NCBI GenBank assembly: GCA_020186115.1
Contig: WSYJ01000036.1
Location: 186,001-250,000, forward strand
DNA from: Histomonas meleagridis
Lineage: Eukaryota > Parabasalia > Tritrichomonadida > Dientamoebidae
Direction of reading: 5' to 3'
Length of the DNA: 64,000 nucleotides
The notes under the pieces are model-generated. The model saw nothing but the letters and a program-made list of their open reading frames with translations. It had not been told where the DNA came from and made no database searches. Below are positions 19,878 through 29,570 of the stretch, one piece after another. The translations under genes and the position numbers were made by a program. Each line of letters begins with the position of its first letter. Positions within the stretch are counted from its first letter, which is position 1.

Positions 19878-20993
19878 ATGGGGAACGAAAATAGCAAGCA
19901 TTCAAGCGAAGATTCAACTTCTATGAAAACACCAGCTGAAATACAAGCATGTTTCCGAAATATACAAACATTTGAAAAAATAATTTTTGATTTAAAAAAG
20001 GACAATATATCAACATCAGTAAATACGATCATGAGTTTACATGACTTTAGTTATCCACATACTTTTAATATACTCTTAAGTCAATTAATTTATTCTTCAT
20101 ATATTAGCCGAAAGGACGTTTCTTTTGAAGTTTATTTTCAATTCATCTATGAAATCACACAAAGAGAAGAAGCGATTCAAAATTATTGCCGCCTTATTGA
20201 TGTATTCACACAATTCATTATTAATGTTAATACCACAGAGTCATATCCTATTATTAACATGTTAATTGAGCAAAATTATTTAACACCAAAAACATTTACA
20301 AAAAGATCTCTTTACTTTGCACATTATTTAGGAGATAATTTTTCTATGTTCATTAAAGAATCAAATTTACCATACTGTGTATATATGAACCAACATCTTA
20401 AAGAAATATCAAATAATGATTGGGAACTTCATAAGAAATATATTAAAAAAGGATGTAATCAAAGTAAAATCACAAAAATAATTCGAAAAGATAAAGTTGA
20501 AAAACTTCAAGAAATTGCATCTATCGAAAACTTTGATCCCAAACAAAAAATCATTCCATCATTATATGAATACCATTCTTTTGTTAATAAAGAGAATGTT
20601 ACATTAATTGATTATGCTGCATTTTTCGGATCTGTAAAATGTTTTAAGTTTTTACTTTCTTATGATATTCCTATATATAGTGCATTTGTATTTGCACTTG
20701 CTGGTGGTAGTGATGAAATAATACATATGTGTGAACAATATAATGCTTCATTTGAAGGCACATTAGAAATAATAATACAATTCCATCGAAATGCTTTGTT
20801 TCATTATCTATTTGATAATAAACTTGTTCGATTTAATAATTTGGAAAATTTGGGTAAAAAATGTGTTATGTTTAATAACTATGAAATATTTACATTGTTA
20901 CTTCAAAATGGTATGAAAATTAATGATGATATTATAAATGAATTTGCGAAAAATGGAAATTTATATATTATTAAAGATTTAATTCCAAGTTAA
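19878..20993 (+). CDS. DUF3447/ankyrin protein, possible N-myristoylation
   Basis: A 371-residue protein. The frame is open further upstream but only from a TTG, and the first ATG gives MGNENSKHSSEDST, a good N-myristoylation signal (Gly2, Ser6), which suggests membrane attachment. Then come the trichomonad DUF3447 N-terminal helical domain (FEKIIFDLKKDN, YPHTFNILLSQLIYSSY) and the conserved core (DWELHKKYIKKG, KLQEIASIENFD, NKENVTLIDYAAFFGSVKCF, ALAGGSDEIIHMCEQ). The frame ends at a TAA, after IKDLIPS, that sits inside what looks like an ankyrin unit: the same frame continues LGNVELANYIKQQ after it. The annotated protein may therefore be a truncated form of a longer ankyrin gene that includes the downstream array. 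Confidence 0.75.
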   Translation: MGNENSKHSSEDSTSMKTPAEIQACFRNIQTFEKIIFDLKKDNISTSVNTIMSLHDFSYPHTFNILLSQLIYSSYISRKDVSFEVYFQFIYEITQREEAIQNYCRLIDVFTQFIINVNTTESYPIINMLIEQNYLTPKTFTKRSLYFAHYLGDNFSMFIKESNLPYCVYMNQHLKEISNNDWELHKKYIKKGCNQSKITKIIRKDKVEKLQEIASIENFDPKQKIIPSLYEYHSFVNKENVTLIDYAAFFGSVKCFKFLLSYDIPIYSAFVFALAGGSDEIIHMCEQYNASFEGTLEIIIQFHRNALFHYLFDNKLVRFNNLENLGKKCVMFNNYEIFTLLLQNGMKINDDIINEFAKNGNLYIIKDLIPS

Positions 20994-22262
20994 CTAGGAA
21001 ATGTTGAACTTGCAAATTATATAAAACAACAAACGAAAATTAATATTAATGAGAAAATAATATTTTTGTTTTGTTTAATGTTTCATTTTAAGTTTTGGAG
21101 TTAATTCAATTTTTTTAAAACTGCACTTATTTGGGCAGCTAAAAGTGGAAACTTAGGATTAGTTAAATTCCTTCTTGAACAAAATGGAATTGATGTTAAC
21201 CTTAGAAACATTTATTTGTTTTATTTTTTATTTATTATAATATTTTAATATTTCATAATAACATTTGAAAATTATTTAAATTATTTCCATCTGCACTTAT
21301 GTGTGCTTCTAAATCAGGTTCTACAGAAATTGTTAAATTACTTCTTTCGCATTATGAAATCGATGTTAATTGTAATGTTGTTTATATTTTTTATTTAATA
21401 TTTCAAGATAATATTTGGAAATTTTTAAAATTATTTGAAACAGCTCTTATATTGGCAGTTAAAAATGGTCACAAAGAAATTGTTAAATTACTTGTTGAAC
21501 ATGATGGAATTAATATTAATTATGGTGATATTTCTTTATTTTATTTTATGTTTAATTTAATAATTTGATATTTCATAATAAAATAAAATATTTACATAAA
21601 ATATTTAAAACTGCACTTATTTGGGCAATTGAAAAAGGTTATGTAGAAATAGTTAAATTACTTCTTTCACAATATCAAATCGATGTTAATGTTAGGAATA
21701 TTTATTTGTTTTATTTAAAATTTATTAGTTTTATTTAAAATTTGTTTTAATAATTCCAAATTTCATAATAATATTTGGAAATTATTTATATTATTTTATA
21801 CACCACTTATATTAGCATCTGAAAAAGGTAATAGTGAAATTGTTCAAATGCTTCTTGAGCATGAAGGAATTGATGTTAATTCTAAAAATATTTAAAATTT
21901 TTATTAAATGATAATTTTAATTTCTTGACATTCCAAAACAATTATTGGAAATTAGTTAAATTGTTTGAAACAGCACTTATGAAAGCAACGGCAGTCGGTA
22001 TCGATGCATATATAACAAATTTACTTCTTGAGCATAAAGGAATTGATGTTAATGCTGTTGATGTTTATATTTTTAATTTAAAAATTATTTTATTATTTTA
22101 ATATTTCAAAATAATTTTTGGAATATATTTATATTATACAAAACTGCACTTACAAAAGCGCATTTAGTTCACCGTAAAGAAATTATTCAATTTCTTCTCG
22201 AGTCTGGTGCAACTGATCCACAAGAAGAGAAAAAATATTTATTCATTTCATTTAGAATTTTA
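20994..22262 (+). other. Ankyrin-unit array with AT-rich spacers
   Basis: After the DUF3447 frame come single ankyrin units, each open in its own frame: KTALIWAAKSGNLGLVKFLL, SALMCASKSGSTEIVKLLL, ETALILAVKNGHKEIVKLLV, KTALIWAIEKGYVEIVKLLL, TPLILASEKGNSEIVQMLLE, ETALMKATAVGIDAYITNLL, KTALTKAHLVHRKEIIQFLL. The last unit runs into its own end (ESGATDPQEEKKY). Anchor bases are at 21124, 21294, 21444, 21614, 21804, 21974 and 22147, so the steps are 170, 150, 170, 190, 170 and 173. The spacers contain stops and shift frame. Confidence 0.8.
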
Positions 22263-22339
22263 TTTATATTTTTCGAAAAATATAAATGCATCTAAAAATA
22301 AATAAAAAAACGCATTGAACATAATAAAATTTTTTTTAA

Positions 22340-25027
22340 TTATAATAAATTGCAACATGGGATAAAAGCAGAAATTGTTGCAATTGCTACAAAAACTAAT
22401 ACCACCACTACTATGCCAGCTATTTCTCCAGTTGTTAACCCTCCATCATCATTTTCTATGTTATAATCTTTAAATTCATCAACTAAAGCCTCGGGGGCCG
22501 TTAATTCTATATCGTCGATAAACCATTCAACTTTTTCTTTAGCGTTTGAATTGAAGACGATGGACTCCACTTTTGACCATTCTTTATTTGTTATATTAAA
22601 ATTATTAATTGAACCAGATTTTGATCCTTGTGTTGCTTTAATAGCGAACGACATATTTAACAAGCTTCCTATCCAAGTAGTCATTTCGATTTTGACCCAT
22701 TGATTCTTATCCAAATCTGTCAAAATCCTTTTACCATTAGTTGAATATACTTCGCTCTCAGTAACATAAACAATTGGACCTGCTTTGTTATTCGTCCTCA
22801 TGTCAGCACTCATTGAAGCTCCAGTTCCCATTTTTAGCCAAAAGCTTAATTTGATTTCGCCTTCATAATACTTCGGACTGATAATGAAATAAGGTATGTA
22901 ACTTGCTTGGTTATTATTCGCGTCGACGATTTTTAATGAATATTTTCCCGAATGCGCAGCTTCATTACTTAATGCAATTGAACCTGATCCAACATTCTTA
23001 GAGAACGACTTAAGAAATTCCGTTTCCCCATTTTCCATGTTCTCGTGATAATTTAATTGGTTATAAGGTAACACAGTAATAAATTCATGATATTGATAAT
23101 CTTTCGCTTTGTTCTTCCATGAGTCTGTTCCTTGAACTCCAATTAGACTAAGATCAAATGGCTTGAAATTGATTTTGGTTAACGATTCATTTGATTTAAA
23201 GCGGAAATCGCGTCGTTCAACACTTTCAAATAATGGATCAATTTCAAATGAATTTTGATCTTGTCCTTTACTTTGACGTGTTGCTAATGAATCGCCATTA
23301 AATGATACATTAACGTTATCGATTCTCCAATAGATGTTATTATCGAAATCAAATTTAGTGGAGTAATCGATTGTGGATGATAATAAATCACCAGAATCAT
23401 AAACAACAATGTTATTTTTAAATGTCATTATTTTCGGTTTTTCGATTTGTCGTGTTAATGCAATTTGTCGCTTCGAGGCCATAGCAAAAATATTGTTTTG
23501 AATAACAAAGCTATGGCCGTAATGTAAATGAAATGAGCCGTCTAATACATCATGTACAATGTTATCTTCGATTAGGGCACCCCATGCGCCTTCGTCTGGA
23601 TAAATGCCTTGCGCGCCATAAGAAGATGCGCCAATGTCATGCACCCAATTGTTGCGGATGATTGTTCCGGTGGACATTCCACCCCAATAAATACAACCCA
23701 TGTCACTCATTATATTATAACCTAAATGATGAACATGATTTTTTTCAACTAAAAAATTGATCGGCTCAACTTGACAATCAATGCCATTACAAACTCCAAA
23801 GCCTATGCCTGTGTATAAAAAATCAGATATGTCATTATTAAGTATCTTAATGTTATCAAAACTTCCTTGGCCCCAACAACTTAAGCCATTACCTTTGTGG
23901 TTTACTCGACCACCACCTCTAATGATATTATTTTGAACAGTGACATTAAATCCATTAAATGAAATTCCAGTTTGGCCTAAATCATAAATATAATTATCGC
24001 TTATAACGCTATCATCGGATCTAAAGTTAATAGCGCTCATACCAAAATGTTCAAATGAACAACCTGTAATAATTATATTTTTGGAATTGTATATAGTACA
24101 GCCGAAATATGAGCTTCCGGGAGCTTCCTCATCATTTACTGGCTTTGCTGCATAGGCAAATCGGATATTTTCGATCTTAACATTATTGACTTGATTTATT
24201 GATAAAAGTGAACTCGTCGTGGAATAGATTACATTGGAGCTCTCGAAAATTTCTGTGGGAAGAGGATAGTATGAAAGGACTCCTGATCGAGAAAGGAACC
24301 ATTCACCAGGATTATCAAGTCCTGTTCTTAAGTTTTGTAAATAATACATATCATTTGTTTGCATTTCGCATGAAGGAGTTGCAACTCCATATGTGATTAT
24401 TTGGCGTTTTGAGAGATCATATTCTGATATTCGTTCAATATTTTGACACCACTTTCGTGTGTCAACTATAATTACATCTAACATTTCTTCGTGGCTAAGA
24501 TCATGAAGATATTTGACGCCTGCTTCTGATATAGTAAATACATGTTTTTTTGTATTTTCATCGCTAGTATTATATTGTGCGAAGCCAAGAGTACGAGCAA
24601 ACTTCCATTCATCAGGAGAACGTGCAAGAACTGCACGCTTACCATTTACCCATAAAGTATCAAATCGCCAATTTTCAACAGAGGTATTGAGTTGAGTACG
24701 CCATATTTCACCTTCCTTTGTCCACTGTGTGGTAACTTTTGTTCCTCCTGTAATTGTAACTTGACCATCTCCAATAACATTAATTATTTTATTACGACAT
24801 CCATTCCAGTAACTCATTGTAATTTGATCATTGTATTCACCAGCTTTATAAATAATTGTTGCTGTGGTATTTTCAGGTTGAGATTTGATAGCTTTAAGTG
24901 ATGATGACCAGCAATCAAATGGTTTGTCAACAGTTCCGTCTCCTTCAGGTGAGCCGTTTTTGGCAATATAATATGTGTATTCGGTTGAAAAAGAATTTCG
25001 AAGTAAAAGAGTTACGAGAAACACCAC
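22340..25027 (-). CDS. Secreted/membrane-anchored right-handed beta-helix protein
   Basis: About 895 residues. A hydrophobic N-terminus (VFLVTLLLRNSFS) looks like a signal peptide, then YYIAKNGSPEGDGTVDKPF, typical of bacterial-type parallel beta-helix carbohydrate-active proteins. PbH1-like rungs run through the middle (GCSFEHFGMSAINFRSDDSV, NYIYDLGQTGISFNGFNVTV, NHVHHLGYNIMSDMGCIYWG). A C-terminal beta-sandwich, CBM-like, follows, then one transmembrane helix (IAGIVVVVLVFVAIATISAF) and a short tail with two cysteines. It probably binds or cleaves polysaccharide at the cell surface; a bacterial origin of the catalytic part is plausible. There is no ATG: the frame opens after a TGA with GTG as its first listed codon, and the first Met is residue 72. 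Confidence 0.8.
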   Translation of the reverse strand: MVFLVTLLLRNSFSTEYTYYIAKNGSPEGDGTVDKPFDCWSSSLKAIKSQPENTTATIIYKAGEYNDQITMSYWNGCRNKIINVIGDGQVTITGGTKVTTQWTKEGEIWRTQLNTSVENWRFDTLWVNGKRAVLARSPDEWKFARTLGFAQYNTSDENTKKHVFTISEAGVKYLHDLSHEEMLDVIIVDTRKWCQNIERISEYDLSKRQIITYGVATPSCEMQTNDMYYLQNLRTGLDNPGEWFLSRSGVLSYYPLPTEIFESSNVIYSTTSSLLSINQVNNVKIENIRFAYAAKPVNDEEAPGSSYFGCTIYNSKNIIITGCSFEHFGMSAINFRSDDSVISDNYIYDLGQTGISFNGFNVTVQNNIIRGGGRVNHKGNGLSCWGQGSFDNIKILNNDISDFLYTGIGFGVCNGIDCQVEPINFLVEKNHVHHLGYNIMSDMGCIYWGGMSTGTIIRNNWVHDIGASSYGAQGIYPDEGAWGALIEDNIVHDVLDGSFHLHYGHSFVIQNNIFAMASKRQIALTRQIEKPKIMTFKNNIVVYDSGDLLSSTIDYSTKFDFDNNIYWRIDNVNVSFNGDSLATRQSKGQDQNSFEIDPLFESVERRDFRFKSNESLTKINFKPFDLSLIGVQGTDSWKNKAKDYQYHEFITVLPYNQLNYHENMENGETEFLKSFSKNVGSGSIALSNEAAHSGKYSLKIVDANNNQASYIPYFIISPKYYEGEIKLSFWLKMGTGASMSADMRTNNKAGPIVYVTESEVYSTNGKRILTDLDKNQWVKIEMTTWIGSLLNMSFAIKATQGSKSGSINNFNITNKEWSKVESIVFNSNAKEKVEWFIDDIELTAPEALVDEFKDYNIENDDGGLTTGEIAGIVVVVLVFVAIATISAFIPCCNLL

Positions 25028-25704
25028 TTGACAATTGACAAGCAGTTTTCAAAACTTATAAAAGTTTACAGTGAAAACTGGCGTTTCAAAAAGTTGTTTA
25101 TTTTTTTGTTGGTTCATTTAAAGTCAATTCTGAAAATATTATGCAAAATAATTTTACAGAGGTTAATTTAAATTAAAAAAATGTTTTATTTAAATAGTGA
25201 ATTTATATTTAAATAATTTTTATTTGAACTCAGTAAAGCTAAATACAAAAAATTACTTGTCAGTAGATATCCATTTTAAAATACATTTTATTTCACAAAA
25301 TCACAAATCGTAACAATTTCATTGTGCAGCAAACATTAGTCATAAGCTTATTTATCACTAGTGAAATTGAACTTGATTACCAACGATAAAAAAAATTTGA
25401 TGGAATTTAATTGATACTTCAAAAAAAAAAAGCTAAAAAAGCTAAAAAAGCTAAAAAAGCTCAAGAATAATTTAATAATTTATTACTAATAACTCAAGAT
25501 GTAATTTTAAAGACTTGATAAAAATTTGCATTTTTAATGCAAAATGTAGCAAATACTGGATTTTATCTCCAAATCACATATAAAAAACATGTACAAAATT
25601 ATAAATTTTATAATCGCAAACATATTATATTATTCAGATCGATGCAAAAAAGGATGATGTTTGCTTATTTGAAAAGTGACATAGAAGTAAAATTGACACT
25701 TTTT
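25028..25704. other. Intergenic with a small AKK-repeat relic
   Basis: AT-rich. Apart from the GCTAAAAAA repeat described separately, no gene is seen. Confidence 0.5.
25421..25470 (+). repeat. GCTAAAAAA tandem repeat (Ala-Lys-Lys coding)
   Basis: Four 9-base GCTAAAAAA-type units, followed by GCTCAAGAATAA. In frame this gives a run of Ala-Lys-Lys ending AQE and a stop, as in the basic C-terminal tails of some ribosomal proteins or histone H1. No gene body is seen upstream, so it may be the 3' relic of a lost gene. Confidence 0.5.
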
Positions 25705-25721
25705 AAACGGTTATGGCCTTT
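25705..25721 (+). promoter_or_regulatory. Myb-like AACGGTT plus M5-like CCTTT start element
   Basis: AAACGGTTA at 25705-25713 is followed by CCTTT at 25717-25721, nine bases before the eL27 ATG. CCTTT matches the M5 core element that overlaps transcription starts in T. vaginalis, and AACGG is a Myb-type core like its partner element. Assignment is by similarity to those published elements as I recall them. Confidence 0.5.
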
Positions 25722-25729
25722 CTTTTGGA

Positions 25730-26164
25730 ATGTCTGCACCAAACAAGACACTTCTTCAACCAGGTCGTTTTGTCATCCTTCTCAATGGCCGCCATGCAGG
25801 AAAGAAGGCAATAGTTTTACAAGCATATCCAGAACCAACTGAAGCACGTAAATATCCACACGCAGTTGTTTTAGGAATCCAAAAATCACCAAAGAAGCTT
25901 ACAAAGGATATGCCACAAAAGACCCTTGTCAAGCGTACTCAAATCAAAGTTTTTGTCAAGACTGTTAACTTCAACCATCTTCTTCTTACACGTCATATGA
26001 TGAAAGATGAAGACTTCTGGAACAAGGTCAAACCAGACCAAGTCATCAAGTCTATGGAAGACACTGAACAAAAGAAGGCTGAACTTCAAGCAATCACAAA
26101 AGTTCTTCGCCAGAAGTATCTCAATGGCAAGATGCCATGGTTGTTCAAGCCACTCAAATTTTAA
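25730..26164 (+). CDS. RPL27: 60S ribosomal protein eL27
   Basis: A 144-residue protein of the large ribosomal subunit. The family pattern is clear: LLQPGRFVILLNGRHAGKKA (KOW-type N-terminus), AVVLGIQKSPKKLTKDM, VKRTQIKVFVKTVNFNHLL, TRH, and the end YLNGKMPWLFKPLKF, matching the eL27 terminus ...W.F..L.F. Length fits eukaryotic eL27 (about 136-146). Codon use is richer in C-ending codons than in its neighbours, as expected for a highly expressed gene. An ATG 16 bases upstream is out of frame; the M5-like CCTTT lies between it and the true start. Confidence 0.95.
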   Translation: MSAPNKTLLQPGRFVILLNGRHAGKKAIVLQAYPEPTEARKYPHAVVLGIQKSPKKLTKDMPQKTLVKRTQIKVFVKTVNFNHLLLTRHMMKDEDFWNKVKPDQVIKSMEDTEQKKAELQAITKVLRQKYLNGKMPWLFKPLKF

Positions 26165-26343
26165 ATAAACAATTTAATTTATAATAAGAAATCATGTTGG
26201 TATATTAAACTAATTACAATTTAATGAATTCGATAGAAAAATGTGTTTTCATCACATTTGAATCTTCTCTCATATGAAATTTGTTTTGTGATTTAACTTC
26301 AAGATGAAATTAATTTTTCAATCCTTAATGTTGTTGTAAATTA

Positions 26344-26379
26344 CCCTGGTGTCGCTCCAATTCGCCGTATTCAAATTTT
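26344..26379. repeat. Left terminal inverted repeat
   Basis: 36 bases, inverse of 28111-28146 with a single C/T difference. Confidence 0.93.
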
Positions 26380-26902
26380 TGCCACTGGAATTTGAGAATA
26401 AAACCGTTTTCAGTCAGACACAAGGGATTCCATTTCCATGATGCTCATGATATACAAGAGCTTTGGTCAATGCAAATGAAATACTTCCAACTCTAGTTCT
26501 CTCTACATGAATCTTATTTCTTTATCTTATAATTTTAATAATCAATTTGAAATTTCTCTACATATAATCAAATTAAACTAAAAAAGTAGCATCATTTAGA
26601 ATACTCATTACAAGTAAAGTACAAAAAGATATCGAAACAAACTAATTTAATTATTCATATAAATAAATATTGTGATTATTCCGGAATTTTTTTACCGAAT
26701 AAACTCAAAAACATTAAATTAATAGGTTATTAGGATTACTGATTTAAGCGTTAGCAATACATTGCAATTCTCAATATAAAAAATTGAATATTTGAACAAA
26801 AATTTTTAAATATGTTAATTGTTATTAGGTCATATATTTAGCTCTATTCACGTCTAAACATTTGAAATTTCATGCAATTAAAAAAATCAATGAAATAATT
26901 AT

Positions 26903-28060
26903 TTATTCATAAATTTCCCATGATTCAGTAATTGTGTTCTCACTTAGATGTTCCCAAGCAACTAGTAAATATTGAATTGCTGTTTCTTCGTTGGATTTAG
27001 TATTGGGATCATTTTGATATGATTTTTTGAACAATCTTCTTGCTGTGGCCTTTAGGCTCCCAAACACCAATCGATCCAATGGCTGTAACTCATCTGTTAA
27101 GCCTGCAGGGATGAATAATAATTCAATATTCAAATTATCAGCACACTCATGGATCTTTTGAGTTTGATGAGCCTTAAATTGATCAACAATCAAATATATC
27201 TTTTTGTCGTCATTAAAATTGTTTCGGAGAAACTTTAAATATTGCTCAAATGTTGATTCTGTTGTCCAACCATTGCTTGATTAAGTGGAATTGTAATATG
27301 AAATATCTCCTTAATTTTTTTCACTTCGCTCAGTTGTACCCTTAGCAATAATGATAAGAGGTAGCTTTTTTCCATCAGCTTTTATACTTGCCATTACACT
27401 GATACTTTGTTTGGAATTAGCATTGACATAGGCTTTAACATTGTTAGATCCTGTTTCAGACCAAGTCAAAATTCCTACAGGAATACTATTCCAACATGTT
27501 TCATCAGAATTAATAACTCTAGATCTATCAATTGTTGATAAAAGTTTCTGAATTTTTTGGATGAATTCATTTTTTTCTTCATCAGATATTGTTGGTCTTC
27601 TTTTCGCGTGAGGTTTCCTCGATGAAATTATATTTCGTTTCTTGAAGTCATTGATAAATCCTCTGCTAATTGGAAAATCTTTTTTGATCATTTCTTCATT
27701 AGTATATTTTTCGAGATAGGCTTGGTATGCAATGTCAATAAAATCTTCGTCATTTAAATATATACCTTGAGATAAGAAATTAGCAACGATATAATCTTTA
27801 ATTGCAGTTTCTTCTTCATTGGTGAATATCCGATGACTGATACCATGGTTGTTGTCCCATGGTCTCCATTTGTTGTTTAACTCCATTTTCTTTCTCCAAT
27901 ATTTTAACGTTGATTCTGGAATTTCTGATTTTTGAGATAATTTGTAAATTGATTCTGAACTACTTAGAATTTTGTCAATAACTATTTGTATTTTCTTTCT
28001 GACGTCTCGACGTGTGTAATCATTGTGTGGTTTTCCACTGAATACAGGTCTTACTTGCAT
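26903..28060 (-). pseudogene. DDE-superfamily transposase, two frameshifts
   Basis: The N-terminal part (28060 to 27311, 249 codons) has a helix-turn-helix region (KLSQKSEIPESTLKYWRKKM), a second DNA-binding segment (KPHAKRRPTISDEEKNEF) and the first catalytic Asp in VINSDETCWN. The C-terminal part (27193 to 26903) carries LIVDQFKAHQT, the second Asp, and FIPAGLTDELQPLDRLVFGS with the third. Together they form a pogo/CENP-B-like DDE endonuclease. The parts are separated by frame changes near an A7 run at about 27315 and again near 27285, with homologous sequence (STFEQYLKFLRNNFNDD) readable in between. The enzyme is therefore inactive as it stands. Confidence 0.88.
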
Positions 28061-28110
28061 CTTTCAGATGTCTGTTCAATGCCGTTTATTAATTATTTTG
28101 ACTAGCATTT

Positions 28111-28146
28111 AAAATTTGAATACGGCGAATTGAAGCGACACCAGGG
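28111..28146. repeat. Right terminal inverted repeat
   Basis: 36 bases, inverse of 26344-26379 with a single difference. Confidence 0.93.
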
Positions 28147-28439
28147 TATTTTAATTATAAAAATTTGAAATAAATTAATTCTTAAAGATTGATAGTGAAT
28201 GATTTTGTGTTCTTGGATATGAGAAACACATCTTTTGATAACAGCAATTATTATTATTTGTTGATTCATCAAAGACAATTATTTTGGATTTTTTAACAAA
28301 TATTAGATTTTTGTGAGCTCACGAAAGACAAATTGATTTAACACATATAACAAATAAATTTCCCATACCGGTGATCTTTCACTTTGATTTTTGTTTTGAA
28401 ACAATACATTAATACGAATGGGGTGGCCCAATAAGCCTT

Positions 28440-29570
28440 ATGCAGTTTCCTGTTCTCCCTGTTATGAACCCAGATTTCTGGGTTTACAAAGCAGAAGGAT
28501 TTGACTCAGTGATTCTTTCTTTTGTCGGGCCAGAAGACTCTGAATTTCATGGTAAAGTTCTTAGATTATATAAAAATCAAGAACCTCAATTTCGAAGGGG
28601 TAATGAACCAGAAATCGAAGACTTCACATCTAGGGTTATCCTACATCAGAACTATATCAAAAATTTCATAAAACCATTTTTAGATTACATTGATGCTGGA
28701 ACACCATACGCTATTGCACCTGAATTTGTTCAAGCCTTATCTAACAAAATTCAATCTAATCGTCCACCACGTCGAATCAACGAATCACATATTTGTACCA
28801 CGTCTAAAGTCTGCTTAATCCATGAAGATCATATTCCAACTCAAGGCATTTCCATCGAAATTAAACCTAAGTGGGGATTTCTTCCTGATTGTCCATTAAT
28901 TCCATCTGATTCTATCAAACGACGTGTATCAAGATTTCAACTCATGCAACGATACAAGTTCAAACTTGGACAAATCAAGTCCATTACATCCTATGACCCT
29001 TTAGACCTATTTAGTGGCGAACGTTCATCCATAAGCAAAGCGATAACAGATATTACTACCAATCCACAAAGTAATCTCAAAGTTATTCGCGATGGAAAAA
29101 CATCAGAACTTACACCAAATGAAAGGGAAACACTTGTTGAATCACTTTATACGCATGACGTTCTATCTAAAATTCTTAAACTTCAGCGTCTTGATAAATT
29201 CGACGTCGAATGTATTGTTCCGATTTTGGAAAAGGCGAACTCTCCGACGTGGGAAGAAATGGTTAATGATGAAAATATCATTAATGGTATATGTAAGATG
29301 ATGAATAACGAATTTGTTTTACCTAACGATGTGGAAAAAGTTAAGGAATTGATTGAGAATATGAGTGAGAGCGAGGCAAGAATAAACATCGCCGCGTTTT
29401 TAATTGCTCAAGCAGCAAAAGATTGCAGCGTGATGATAAGCGGTCAGGGAAATGATGTTCGATTCGACGTGATCGATTTTGATCTGAAAATGCCTCAGCA
29501 TATAATTTCGCAATACCTGAAATTGGATAAGAAAATTATTGATGCATATAAAGAAATGGAAAATAAATAA
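28440..29570 (+). CDS. IPK1: Inositol-pentakisphosphate 2-kinase
   Basis: A 376-residue kinase that phosphorylates the 2-position of inositol pentakisphosphate to make phytate (InsP6), a soluble signalling and structural cofactor. Family motifs: DFWVYKAEGFDSVILSF at the N-terminus (the W.Y..EG..N/D.VL pattern), the signature SIEIKPKWGFLPDCPLIPSD near residues 138-157, RFQLMQRYKFKLG, SGERSSISKAITDI followed by NPQSNLKV, and DVIDFDLKMPQHI near the C-terminus with the metal-binding Asp residues. Either the first ATG or the one at 28464 (MNPDFW) could be used. An ATG a little upstream is in another frame and reads only 28 codons. Confidence 0.9.
   Translation: MQFPVLPVMNPDFWVYKAEGFDSVILSFVGPEDSEFHGKVLRLYKNQEPQFRRGNEPEIEDFTSRVILHQNYIKNFIKPFLDYIDAGTPYAIAPEFVQALSNKIQSNRPPRRINESHICTTSKVCLIHEDHIPTQGISIEIKPKWGFLPDCPLIPSDSIKRRVSRFQLMQRYKFKLGQIKSITSYDPLDLFSGERSSISKAITDITTNPQSNLKVIRDGKTSELTPNERETLVESLYTHDVLSKILKLQRLDKFDVECIVPILEKANSPTWEEMVNDENIINGICKMMNNEFVLPNDVEKVKELIENMSESEARINIAAFLIAQAAKDCSVMISGQGNDVRFDVIDFDLKMPQHIISQYLKLDKKIIDAYKEMENK

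Larger units (their letters stand above)
26344..28146 (-). mobile_element. Tc1/mariner-pogo-like DNA transposon with TIRs
   Basis: 36-base terminal inverted repeats, CCCTGGTGTCGCTCCAATTC onward at 26344-26379 and its inverse at 28111-28146, match at 35 of 36 positions. TA dinucleotides flank both ends (26342-26343 and 28147-28148), consistent with a TA target-site duplication. The element is 1803 bp long and contains a broken DDE transposase on the minus strand. Near-identical TIRs suggest a fairly recent insertion. Confidence 0.93.
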
